Shown here: one piece after another, positions 5,148-12,339 of the stretch | Layout: each line of letters begins with the position of its first letter | Position numbering within the stretch: the first letter of the stretch is position 1 | Origin: Thermaerobacter marianensis | GTDB lineage: Bacteria; Bacillota; Sulfobacillia; DYIH01; DYIG01 | Length of the DNA: 12,377 bases | NCBI GenBank assembly: GCA_020723725.1 | Contig: DYIG01000029.1 | Span: 1,021 to 13,397, forward strand | Reading direction: 5' to 3' | Notes under the pieces: generated by a model | Told to the model about the DNA's origin: nothing | The model's input: the letters and a program-made list of their open reading frames with translations, nothing else | The model's database searches: none | Made by a program: the position numbers and the translations under genes

Positions 5148-7880
5148 TTGGCGCTCAAGCCAGGTGGTTTGATCGTTAGGGTTTGTATTCTGTCATTTCT
5201 GTTTTTGGTGACACCGGTAAGGGCATTCTCCGTGATTGCACCTGTTCAGGCAGGTACAACGGTTCCCGGAGTGCCGGTGATCCTGGTTCACGGAGCCGGA
5301 TCGGGCCCCGGGGTGTGGGGTGTTGAGTCCGGCAGGATAATCAGGGGTTTTGCCGGGTTCCTGGTGTCAAAGGGGTATGAACCTGGGAAAAACCTGTATT
5401 GGTTGGACTATCATGCCGAGTCAGGAGAGGACCCGGCATCCATAGCGCGAGACCGTTTGGCACCGCTGGTTGCGAAGGTTTTGCGGGATACCGGCGCCCC
5501 TGTGGTAGACATCGTATCCCATGGAAGCGGTGCGCTGGTTTCGAGATATTACCTCAATTACTTCGGCGGCAGGACGAATATCAGGACCTTGGCCATGGTG
5601 GCCCCGCCGAACAGGGGGTCTTTTGCCGCATCGTACTACAGGCTGTTGGGTGTCATTGCAGCCCAACAGCGTTTCCGCAAGCTGGAGGGTTCGGTCCGGG
5701 GGGACACCTTGGATGAAACGGTATTTTCAGAGCCCTTCTTGGACGAGTCGGTTTACATCAATGCTGTTGCGAACAGGGCCTTTGAACCGCTGTTTGGGCT
5801 GTTTGCCGAGGAGAGTCTTTTCCTAAAAAGACCGAGCCAAAGGACTGTCCCCGAGAAATTTGAAGAATGGTTGGTTAGGCGCTACCCCCATATCTACAGG
5901 AAGGCCTTTATTGAGTCGGCTTCCCCTCCGGTACGGGTATCGGGGTCTGGTCTGGAGTCCGGCCCTGGAGCGGAACTGACAAGGTCGTATTTTCATGCCC
6001 TGGCCCTGGCGGTGGCAAGGAACAACTATCGTAACCTTGCGCCATGGACACAGGTGGTAACCTCCGGCTGGGAAGAAGACTTTAAAACTGGTCAGGACTG
6101 GCGTTTATCATTGAAGGAGTTTGTTGTTAGAAGGCTGGTTCACATCGGCGGGGAAATCCTTCGTCGTGCCGGGATAAATTACGGGAGGGAGGTCTTTGTC
6201 AGCGCTATTGAAGCCCTTTCGGGTTTGGAACCGGATGCAGCTGCTTTGAACGCGCAGGTGGAAGAGTTGCTTGCCCCGGGGACACCCGTTTGGTCCGGGT
6301 CAGGTACCATTAAAGCCAACAGCCGCCTCGCTCAGTTGAACGGTTTCGAGGCGCGGGGCGGGGCGAACCGTCAGGCCCGCTACGTTACCATTACGGGTGT
6401 TACCCCTAACGTTTGGTCAGGTTTCTTTCACGGAACGGCGGCGAACGACTTAATTAACGAGGCCCGTTCCGCACTACTCACGCCAGCCCCTCTGGATTCG
6501 GTGATGATATATTCCGGTGTCAATGGTTCAGCCCACGGGCGCCTCCCCTTTCAACGCGCCGTGCATGAATACATCTTTTTAAACCTGGACCCGCTCTCCC
6601 GGGTTCCGGTGAAGCACACGGTTAAGTCACATCCTGATGATACCGCGTCCGGAGGCCCTTCAGTGACCATTTGGCAGGATGAGGGAAAACAGAGGGTTGG
6701 CCTCCGTGAACCGGTCTTTTTTGCAGTTGACACTTCGAGGGTTAATCGGGAGGGGGTTGGTTTGTCTCTGAATTATGCGCGTCCTGATGGTCTGCCCCCG
6801 GGGTACTCCCTGCGCGCTTTTATTCTAATTGGCGACCGGGGAAGACTGAGAACCCTGGCCGTTTCAAACGGGGAGCATGCGGGGGAGTTAATGGTGGGGC
6901 TTGACAACCTCCCTGAAGGAAGGGGTTACATTGGTTTTCGTTTGATCCCTTCAGGAGACCTCTCGAGTTCCGTTGGGCTTTTGCGGTCCAAGAAGGATTG
7001 GGTTGTATCCTACAACGTTACCGTGAAAACTTTAAATTCTCAACAGGATCAAGTCGTAACTGGCGACAAGGGCAAGGCACAGCGTGATAAGCGGACTCAA
7101 GGCCCATCCGCTGCTCTGGGGGATAAACCCAAGCCCCAAGAAGGTGGCGGAAGTATTCAGCCGCAAGGAGCAAAGGTTGAGACAGGTGTTCCCGAGGTTG
7201 TGGTCACGTATCACAATAAGAAGATCACGGACAAAGTCGAGGACCGGACCTACCATGTCAGGTGGGAATGGGATTTCGGGGATGGGACGGGTTTCGTGGA
7301 CGATGATCCATCCCATGTGTTATCCACTGTTGAACACATGTTTCCCCCGGGGGAGTACACGGTAGAGGCGCGTTCCTGGAGCAATAAGGGCACGCTATTG
7401 CGCGAACTTCGGTGGCGGGTTAGCATCGGCCCGGAGGGGCTAAAGGCTGTATTTCAAACTCGGGGGGCCCATAACAAGGGGGGCAGTTTGCCTAACGGTG
7501 ACGGCAGTGCCCGTCAGCCCCCTTCCGCCGACGCCCCGGTTACCTTTGAGGGCGGCCCGGTCACCTTTGAGGCCGAAACTACTACGGAAGCCTACCCTGA
7601 GTTGGTCTTAGACGGCCCCAGGGCCTGGGTGACCGGCCGCCCGGCGCATTTTGAGCTTAAGGTTTCGGTTCCAGAAGTGCCGTTTCTGAAGTCGTGGGAG
7701 GTGAAACACTATCCCGGCCAAGTGTTTTTGGTGAGATGGCGACGCCCCGGCATATTCACAGTCCAAGCAGCGGTACGAGTCAAACTTGAATACCAATTAC
7801 CTGAAGGGAATCTGGTATTGAATAATACATATTTAATAACTAGAGATATAGAGGTGATGGCGACGTCCGTAACCGACTAA
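5148..7880 (+). CDS. Secreted lipase-like alpha/beta-hydrolase protein with PKD domain, altered nucleophile elbow
   Basis: A 910-residue exported protein. A signal peptide (IVRVCILSFLFLV, cleavage probably after VRA at residue 26) precedes an alpha/beta-hydrolase domain: oxyanion-loop VPVILVHGAG (41-50) and VVDIVSHGSGALVSRYY (119-135), resembling lipases with DLVGHSMGGLVARYY. Where those have the nucleophile Ser, this protein has Gly126, with Ser127 one place later. A candidate His463 lies in SAHGRLPF near the end of the hydrolase part (about 490). A PKD domain follows around 680-740 (WEWDFGDGT, 706-714; GEYTVEARS), then a beta-rich tail. The start TTG 5148 has GGGGGG at 5136-5141 six bases upstream; TTG 5142 abuts that site. 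It is probably monocistronic. Esterase, binding or structural roles are all possible; activity is uncertain because of the elbow change. Confidence 0.78.
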   Translation: MALKPGGLIVRVCILSFLFLVTPVRAFSVIAPVQAGTTVPGVPVILVHGAGSGPGVWGVESGRIIRGFAGFLVSKGYEPGKNLYWLDYHAESGEDPASIARDRLAPLVAKVLRDTGAPVVDIVSHGSGALVSRYYLNYFGGRTNIRTLAMVAPPNRGSFAASYYRLLGVIAAQQRFRKLEGSVRGDTLDETVFSEPFLDESVYINAVANRAFEPLFGLFAEESLFLKRPSQRTVPEKFEEWLVRRYPHIYRKAFIESASPPVRVSGSGLESGPGAELTRSYFHALALAVARNNYRNLAPWTQVVTSGWEEDFKTGQDWRLSLKEFVVRRLVHIGGEILRRAGINYGREVFVSAIEALSGLEPDAAALNAQVEELLAPGTPVWSGSGTIKANSRLAQLNGFEARGGANRQARYVTITGVTPNVWSGFFHGTAANDLINEARSALLTPAPLDSVMIYSGVNGSAHGRLPFQRAVHEYIFLNLDPLSRVPVKHTVKSHPDDTASGGPSVTIWQDEGKQRVGLREPVFFAVDTSRVNREGVGLSLNYARPDGLPPGYSLRAFILIGDRGRLRTLAVSNGEHAGELMVGLDNLPEGRGYIGFRLIPSGDLSSSVGLLRSKKDWVVSYNVTVKTLNSQQDQVVTGDKGKAQRDKRTQGPSAALGDKPKPQEGGGSIQPQGAKVETGVPEVVVTYHNKKITDKVEDRTYHVRWEWDFGDGTGFVDDDPSHVLSTVEHMFPPGEYTVEARSWSNKGTLLRELRWRVSIGPEGLKAVFQTRGAHNKGGSLPNGDGSARQPPSADAPVTFEGGPVTFEAETTTEAYPELVLDGPRAWVTGRPAHFELKVSVPEVPFLKSWEVKHYPGQVFLVRWRRPGIFTVQAAVRVKLEYQLPEGNLVLNNTYLITRDIEVMATSVTD

Positions 7881-7886
7881 CAGACG

Positions 7887-8111
7887 TTAACAGGCGGTTA
7901 TAACCGCGCTCCCGCCGTAGCCAGAGGGCGTACGGGTAGCTTCGCCGTCCTCGTTAATTGCCAGGACGGAAGTCACCTGTTGGTTCTGAAAACAGACCTC
8001 GGTACAGCAATTTCGGCAAAAGTATCGAGCGTAATTGACCTTGCCTCGACGCAGTTTCTGAAGCAGACCCATGGACCCTTTTTCCGAACAAATTGGACAA
8101 CGCATTAACAC
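7887..8111 (-). CDS. Small zinc-ribbon protein of unknown function
   Basis: A 74-residue protein. Two cysteine knuckles, CPIC near the N-terminus (residues 5-8) and CRNC (32-35, followed by a further Cys), are spaced as in a zinc ribbon; between them is a basic stretch (LQKLRRGK). The rest (VTSVLAINEDGEA, then a Gly/Ser tail) shows no known motif. The start is GTG 8111 with GGGAGG five bases upstream; ATG 8105 would also keep both knuckles. A good promoter lies about 65 bases upstream. The gene converges on the lipase-like gene (six bases apart) and is divergent from the thiol-redox operon. Nucleic-acid binding or a partner-protein role is possible but not shown. Confidence 0.65.
   Translation of the reverse strand: MLMRCPICSEKGSMGLLQKLRRGKVNYARYFCRNCCTEVCFQNQQVTSVLAINEDGEATRTPSGYGGSAVITAC
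7894..7907. repeat. Perfect 14-base palindrome at the 3' end of the zinc-ribbon gene
   Basis: GCGGTTA (7894-7900) meets TAACCGC (7901-7907) with no spacer, between two convergent genes and inside the last codons of the zinc-ribbon gene. No T-run follows on either strand, so it is not a standard terminator. It may be chance or a protein-binding site. Confidence 0.45.
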
Positions 8112-8174
8112 CGCCCCCTCCCTGAAGCTGGTGATGTATTAAAACATGGATGGATATTTCCATTAATACTACAG

Positions 8175-8203
8175 ATTATAGTAGTGAACATAACCCCAGG
8201 CAA
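8175..8203 (-). promoter_or_regulatory. SigA-type promoter of the zinc-ribbon gene
   Basis: On the minus strand TTGCCT (8203-8198) and a perfect TATAAT (8180-8175) are 17 bases apart. The start would be near 8168, giving a leader of some 57 bases. A short inverted repeat ACTAC/GTAGT (8168-8172, 8181-8185) straddles the -10 element. Confidence 0.65.
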
Positions 8204-8240
8204 TAAGTTATATCCTAAAATTTTTCTTAACTTAATTAAA

Positions 8241-8306
8241 TTGACTTGCCCTAGATGCATCACTAGCATGTGTAGTGAAAGTTGTCGAATAAACATAAAG
8301 CGACAA
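8241..8306 (+). promoter_or_regulatory. Candidate promoter and inverted repeats ahead of the thiol-redox operon
   Basis: TTGACT (8241-8246) and TAGCAT (8264-8269) are 17 bases apart. The -10 is overlapped by an inverted repeat TCACTA/TAGTGA (8260-8265, 8273-8278). A second inverted repeat, TTGTCG/CGACAA (8282-8287, 8301-8306), lies just downstream, where a repressor would block transcription. GTAGTGAA occurs both here (8272-8279) and in the divergent promoter (8181-8188). The promoter is moderate in quality and the operator role is inferred. Confidence 0.4.
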
Positions 8307-8363
8307 TGTTTGTCTATTATGGTCCACGAGAACCCGGAATATATCAGAAAGCGGTGATTGTTT

Positions 8364-9767
8364 GTGTCGCTGGAAGGTGAAAAGGTAACAGGCACTCCGG
8401 GTCAAACGGAGCCCGCCCCCAAGAAGAACTGGCTGAAGTCGGTTGCCGGGCTGATGTTCCTCGGGTTTCTGGTAGGGGCGCTTATATTCAGCCAAAGCAT
8501 TAAGAATAAAGCTAAAGTTGGACAGGCAGCCCCGGTTTGGGTGGCAGAAGACCTTCAGGGCGCCAGGGTTTCCCTTTCGGATTTTAAGGGTCAAACAATT
8601 CTTCTTAATCTATGGACCACTTGGTGCATCAGTTGCAAGGAAGAAACCCCGGCTTTGCAAGCCTTTCACGAGCGTTATGGTGACAAGATAAAGGTGATCG
8701 GACTGGATGTGCGTGAACCGGTCGATACGATCCGGGAGTATATGAAGATGACAGGGACCACGTATATGGTTCTTCGTGACAAGATCGGCAAGGTAACCGG
8801 CCCCTATAACGTACGCGGGTACCCCGAGACCTGGTTTATAGACGAAAACGGGATAGCCAGGGTCTACTGGGAAGGGCCCATGACCTTCGAGCAGATGCAG
8901 GACTTTGCCATGCAGACAACGGGCAAACCCATTGATGGGGAAGGCGTCGGTCCGGTGCAGGCGGGTGACGAATTAAGGGCTGTTGCCGCCATTCCAGACG
9001 GTGGGTCTCAAACCATCTTTGCCGCCACCAATAAGGGTATTTTCCGCGGCAAGTTTACCTCAGGTCCTGTTAAGGAATGGACAAGGATTGAAAACGATAT
9101 GGTAAAAGGCGACATAACGTCTCTGGTAGCGCCAACCGCAGCCAGCGGTGTGCTTATTGCCGCCAGCGCTCAAACAGGTATCGTCCGTTCCGATGACGGT
9201 GGCGCAACCTGGGAGAAGGTTGGTGGATTTAAGTCAAGTGCAGTGCCTGCCCTGGCAGCCAGTCCCGATGGCAGGGTGCTGTACGCATGGGTTTCGGGCT
9301 CCGGTCTCCAGACCAGCTCTGATGGGGGGGCGTCCTGGAGCCAGGTTAAGGGCGGTCTGCCCGGGGATACGCCCATTTCGGCGCTGGCGGTAGACCCGGC
9401 AAACCCCGCTCACCTGTTTGCCGGGGGTGAAGGGGGGGCCTTGGTTAGCAACGATGGCGGTAAGACCTGGTCTGAGATCAGGTTGCGTGAACGCATATAT
9501 ACCATAGACACCGTGCCTTCGGTTTTCGGTATGGCCTTTGATGCCAATAGTCCCAAGAATGTTTACTTTGCAACCAACAAGGGCGTTTGGAAAAGCACTG
9601 ACGGCGGCAAAACGGCAACCTGGCTGCGGAAAAGCCACGCCAGGCTCCTTAATTCCGTCAGCCTGAGCGGGAAAACTGGATCGGTCATTTCCAGCGCGCC
9701 TAATGGGGATATTTACCTTTCCAGGGATGGTGGCGCCAACTGGGAGCTCATCACCGCAGCCCGGTGA
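8364..9767 (+). CDS. Membrane-anchored TlpA-like thioredoxin fused to Asp-box (BNR/YCF48-like) repeats
   Basis: A 467-residue thiol-disulfide protein facing outward. A cytoplasmic N-terminus and one membrane helix (about 28-45) lead to a TlpA/ResA-type thioredoxin fold (52-185) with active site WCISC (87-91) and the cis-Pro loop GYPETWF (152-158). After a linker (about 190-205), a beta-propeller-like half carries Asp-box repeats: SDDGGATW (276-283), SSDGGASW (318-325), SNDGGKTW (362-369), a degenerate STDGGKTATW (411-420) and SRDGGANW (453-460). GTG 8364 is chosen because AAGCGGTGA lies six bases upstream; TTG 8358 abuts that site. It is the first gene of a five-gene operon with ccdA 33 bases on. 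CcdA is the likely electron donor; the propeller probably binds or positions a partner. The target substrate is unknown. Confidence 0.88.
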   Translation: MSLEGEKVTGTPGQTEPAPKKNWLKSVAGLMFLGFLVGALIFSQSIKNKAKVGQAAPVWVAEDLQGARVSLSDFKGQTILLNLWTTWCISCKEETPALQAFHERYGDKIKVIGLDVREPVDTIREYMKMTGTTYMVLRDKIGKVTGPYNVRGYPETWFIDENGIARVYWEGPMTFEQMQDFAMQTTGKPIDGEGVGPVQAGDELRAVAAIPDGGSQTIFAATNKGIFRGKFTSGPVKEWTRIENDMVKGDITSLVAPTAASGVLIAASAQTGIVRSDDGGATWEKVGGFKSSAVPALAASPDGRVLYAWVSGSGLQTSSDGGASWSQVKGGLPGDTPISALAVDPANPAHLFAGGEGGALVSNDGGKTWSEIRLRERIYTIDTVPSVFGMAFDANSPKNVYFATNKGVWKSTDGGKTATWLRKSHARLLNSVSLSGKTGSVISSAPNGDIYLSRDGGANWELITAAR

Positions 9768-9800
9768 TGTCGTAACCAAACGCTTGATGGGGTGGGATAT

Positions 9801-10532
9801 GTGAACGGCGAATCGTTGTCACTTGGCTTGGCCTTTGTGGCGGGGTTGGTTTCCTTTGTTTCCCCCTGCAGCCTGCCGTTAATACCGACATACGTCACTT
9901 ACCTTACTGGCAGTTCATACGACGAACTGACCAGTGGTCGAATGTCCGGGGAGTTGCGGACGCGCCTGTTGATGAACGCAGTGGCTTTCGTCCTCGGGTT
10001 TTCCGTAATATTCATAGCCCTTGGGCTTACGGCCAGCACGCTTGGACAATTCCTGCGTTCGAATATGAACGTTATCAGGCAGGTAAGCGGCATTGTGGTC
10101 GTGGCCTTCGGTCTCAACATGATGGGTTTTCTGAAAATCCCCTTCCTTCAGAGAGAGGTGCGGGCTACTCTTTCCCCCAGACGGGTGAGTCTGGGCAACT
10201 CGTTCGTAATCGGCGCGACGTTTTCGGCGGGGTGGACCCCTTGTGTGGGGCCGGTCCTCAGCTCCATCCTTGTCATGGCCAGCCAGGGTAATACCGCTGG
10301 TTCAGGGGGTATCCTGCTCGGCGCTTATTCCCTTGGAATGGGGATACCTTTCCTGATCACGGCGCTGGGGTTGGGGTCTATTTCGCGTCACTTGCCCAAG
10401 ATATACCCCTACCTGGGGAAGATTCATTTTGCCAGCGGGGTCTTGATGGTAATAATCGGCTTGATGATCTATTTCAATACCTTTGTATACTTAAATAACT
10501 TGTTTAACTTCAATCAAAGCATCGGGCTGTAA
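9801..10532 (+). CDS. ccdA: Cytochrome c biogenesis/thiol-disulfide transporter CcdA
   Basis: A 243-residue membrane protein of the DsbD/CcdA family with about six hydrophobic helices. It passes electrons from cytoplasmic thioredoxin to extracytoplasmic thioredoxin-like proteins. The two redox cysteines are in family motifs: Cys23 in SFVSPCSLPLIPTY (helix 1) and Cys148 in AGWTPCVGPVLSSI (helix 4). Length fits single-domain CcdA. The start is GTG 9801, placed by TGGGGTGG at 9788-9795; the in-frame GTG 9792 overlaps that site. It sits between two TlpA/ResA-type thioredoxins, so it probably feeds both. No cytochrome c synthase (ResB/ResC) is seen here, so the final substrate could be apocytochrome c or spore/envelope proteins. 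Confidence 0.95.
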   Translation: MNGESLSLGLAFVAGLVSFVSPCSLPLIPTYVTYLTGSSYDELTSGRMSGELRTRLLMNAVAFVLGFSVIFIALGLTASTLGQFLRSNMNVIRQVSGIVVVAFGLNMMGFLKIPFLQREVRATLSPRRVSLGNSFVIGATFSAGWTPCVGPVLSSILVMASQGNTAGSGGILLGAYSLGMGIPFLITALGLGSISRHLPKIYPYLGKIHFASGVLMVIIGLMIYFNTFVYLNNLFNFNQSIGL

Positions 10533-10545
10533 CGGGGGTATTCTA

Positions 10546-11073
10546 TTGTCACGGTTGGCTGGTTTCCTGGCGGCAGGGGTTATCCTGGTCCTCGTCGGTA
10601 TGATGATTGGCAGGACGCTGAACGACAAAGCCAGCCCGGTAATCGGGTTGCCGGAGGAAGGGAAGCCATTGCCATCTTTCACCCTGCTGACACTGGAGTC
10701 CGAAGAGGTCTCCTTGAAGGATTATAGGGGCAAACCACTGTTCATCAACTTCTGGGCGACTTGGTGCCCGCCATGCCGGGCCGAGATGCCGGAAATCCAA
10801 GCTGTTCGTGATGAGTTCAAGGACGAGATCAATGTCCTCATGATCAATCAGGCTGAGCCCTCCCCGTTGATCACCAAGTTCATGGAAGCCAATAATCTGG
10901 ACCTCCCGGTGGCGCTCGATATGGACGCTGAGCTGAGCATGCAGTGGGGGATAAATTACCTGCCCACAAGCATGTTCGTTGACGCCAAGGGCAACCTCTG
11001 CAGGATGCATGTCGGCGAATTGAACAGGGAAATGCTGCTCTGGGGGATCAAGGAAGCCCGCGCGGGGTGTTAA
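10546..11073 (+). CDS. resA: ResA/TlpA-family extracytoplasmic thioredoxin
   Basis: A 175-residue thiol-disulfide oxidoreductase. One N-terminal membrane anchor (about residues 4-21) is followed by a thioredoxin fold with INFWATWCPPCRAEMP (active site Cys74 and Cys77) and a cis-Pro loop YLPTSMFVD (Pro140). Length and WCPPC match ResA/StoA-type proteins, which reduce apocytochrome c heme-binding cysteines or act in spore cortex formation. ResA and StoA cannot be told apart from sequence alone. An extra Cys152 and the terminal Cys175 lie outside the active site. The start TTG 10546 follows GGGGG at a seven-base spacing, 13 bases after ccdA, so the two are probably co-transcribed. CcdA is its likely reductant. 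Confidence 0.9.
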   Translation: MSRLAGFLAAGVILVLVGMMIGRTLNDKASPVIGLPEEGKPLPSFTLLTLESEEVSLKDYRGKPLFINFWATWCPPCRAEMPEIQAVRDEFKDEINVLMINQAEPSPLITKFMEANNLDLPVALDMDAELSMQWGINYLPTSMFVDAKGNLCRMHVGELNREMLLWGIKEARAGC

Positions 11074-11085
11074 GGGGGGCGGCCT

Positions 11086-11964
11086 TTGTACCGGGTGGTC
11101 AGTGTCAGCCTGGGCAGTCCGCTCCGTGATCACCGTACCCTTATCAAGATAGGCGGCGAAAGGGTCCAGCTTGAACGCATAGGCTGTGCCGGGGACGTTC
11201 GGCGGGCTGCGGAAGCCATACGATCGCTGGACGGAAGGGTCGATGCCATCGGCCTGGGCGGCGTCAACCTGGCGCTCCGCCTCGGCAGGGAAGCCTACCC
11301 CTTGCCCGAAGGGGAGTTCTTGCAGAAACAGGCCCTCCGGACACCCGTCTGTGACGGTTCATCGTGGAAACGGGTTGCGGAACCGCTGTCACTCCACCTC
11401 ATCGCCCGGAAGACGGGCCTGTTCCAGGGGCGCGTGTCGCTAGTTTCTTCTGTCCTCGACCGGTTCCCGCTTGCCCAGGCGCTGGAGCAGGCAGGATCGC
11501 GTGTCCTGGTCGGGGATGCCTTCTATGCCCTGCGCTTGCCGGTAATCTTCCCGTCAGTCAGGGCTTTCCGGCCTTTTGTTAAAGCATTTGTGCCCCTGTT
11601 GAGACGAATTCCCATCCGTTACCTTTATGGTTCTGACACCTCGGAATTCCGGGAATGCCCGGGGGTCTTTTTTAAGGGGATCGATATCCTGGCGGGGGAT
11701 TTCCATTACATCAAGGTCCGTATCCCGACGTCACTGTCCGATAAAATTATTGTGGCCAGCACCATGACCGAGGGGGAGATGAAGGAGTTATACCGGCGCG
11801 GGGCTGCCCTCGTTTTGAGTCTCACCCCGCCAGCAGGCGGCCGGGTATACGGGGCGAATGCATGGGAAGCCATCACCAGGGCTCTCACAGGCCGCTCCTC
11901 GGGAGAACTCGATCCCAGGGACTGTCAGCAGGTGCTTTCACTGGCCGGAAAGGGGGTGGCATGA
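11086..11964 (+). CDS. Conserved protein of the family often annotated as quinate 5-dehydrogenase
   Basis: A 292-residue cytoplasmic protein resembling a clostridial family commonly labelled quinate 5-dehydrogenase. From memory of the family, shared blocks are the start VVSVSLGSPLRDH, DAIGLGGVNLAL (residues about 53-64), the glycine-rich segment RVSLVSSVLDRFPLAQALEQAG followed by SRVLVGDAFYALRLPV, and AGDFHYIKVRIP. No classical NAD-binding GxGxxG or shikimate-dehydrogenase catalytic lysine motif stands out, so the common name is not supported by anything I can see. The start is TTG 11086, twelve bases after resA, behind AAGGGGGGCGG; the stop overlaps csoR by four bases (ATGA). Strict operon placement between resA and csoR suggests a role linked to thiols or metal stress; this is inference. 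Confidence 0.7.
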   Translation: MYRVVSVSLGSPLRDHRTLIKIGGERVQLERIGCAGDVRRAAEAIRSLDGRVDAIGLGGVNLALRLGREAYPLPEGEFLQKQALRTPVCDGSSWKRVAEPLSLHLIARKTGLFQGRVSLVSSVLDRFPLAQALEQAGSRVLVGDAFYALRLPVIFPSVRAFRPFVKAFVPLLRRIPIRYLYGSDTSEFRECPGVFFKGIDILAGDFHYIKVRIPTSLSDKIIVASTMTEGEMKELYRRGAALVLSLTPPAGGRVYGANAWEAITRALTGRSSGELDPRDCQQVLSLAGKGVA

Positions 11965-12257
11965 ACATGGTGGATGACGAAAAGTCCCTTAGCCGCCATG
12001 CGGATAGAGACGCCCTGCTCAGGCGTTTGCGGCGGATCGAGGGGCAGGTTCGCGGATTGCAGCGAATGGTGGAGGAAGGGCGCTACTGTCCGGACATACT
12101 AATCCAAACTGCCGCTGTCAAGGCTGCTTTGGACCAGGTTGCCTTGAATCTGATGGAGTGGCATACCCGCGGTTGTGTCAGCGAAGCGATAAGCGGCGGC
12201 ACTGGTGAAGAGGCCATAGACGAGCTTATCGAGGTATTCAAGGCCTTTCTCCGTTAA
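11961..12257 (+). CDS. csoR: CsoR-type copper-sensing transcriptional repressor
   Basis: A 98-residue all-helical regulator of the CsoR/RcnR/FrmR family (LLRRLRRIEGQVRGLQRMVEEG, then YCPDILIQTAAVKAAL). The Cu(I) ligand triad is intact: Cys43, His68, Cys72, with the Mycobacterium tuberculosis CsoR spacing (25 and 4 residues), arguing for copper over RcnR (nickel/cobalt) or FrmR (formaldehyde). Apo-CsoR binds DNA and copper releases it. ATG 11961 overlaps the previous stop (ATGA) behind AGGGGGTGG; ATG 11967 has better spacing and would only trim two residues. It is the last gene of the thiol-redox operon, and a matching operator lies 20 bases past its stop, before the next gene. No terminator was found after it, so read-through is possible. 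Confidence 0.93.
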   Translation: MNMVDDEKSLSRHADRDALLRRLRRIEGQVRGLQRMVEEGRYCPDILIQTAAVKAALDQVALNLMEWHTRGCVSEAISGGTGEEAIDELIEVFKAFLR

Positions 12258-12269
12258 ATTAAATAAGAG

Positions 12270-12298
12270 GTGAATAATACCCCCCATGGGTATATAAT
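12270..12298 (+). promoter_or_regulatory. CsoR operator within the promoter of the next gene
   Basis: An inverted repeat ATACCC (12277-12282), five bases, GGGTAT (12288-12293) fits the known CsoR operator style (TACCC...GGGTA with AT-rich flanks). It lies between a weak -35 GTGAAT (12270-12275) and a perfect TATAAT (12293-12298) with a 17-base spacer, so bound repressor would block RNA polymerase. Confidence 0.75.
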
Positions 12299-12339
12299 AA
12301 TCATAGGAATATTCAGATGCGTCCATGGAGGTGTGAGCT

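Noticed and set aside
7945..7969. Inverted repeat CCGTCCT/AGGACGG in the zinc-ribbon gene
   Set aside because: Seven-base arms with an 11-base loop within coding sequence and no T-run; likely chance.
9181..9745. DNA repeats in the 3' part of the TlpA-like gene, considered as a repeat array
   Set aside because: The GATGGCGG-like repeats encode Asp-box motifs at irregular spacing; they are protein repeats, not a CRISPR or tandem DNA array.
9234..9779. Minus-strand open frame of about 181 codons
   Set aside because: Antisense to the Asp-box repeat region of the TlpA-like gene; composition reflects that repeat.
10549..11133. Minus-strand open frame of about 194 codons
   Set aside because: Antisense shadow of the ResA-type gene, rich in His/Pro/Arg without domain sense.
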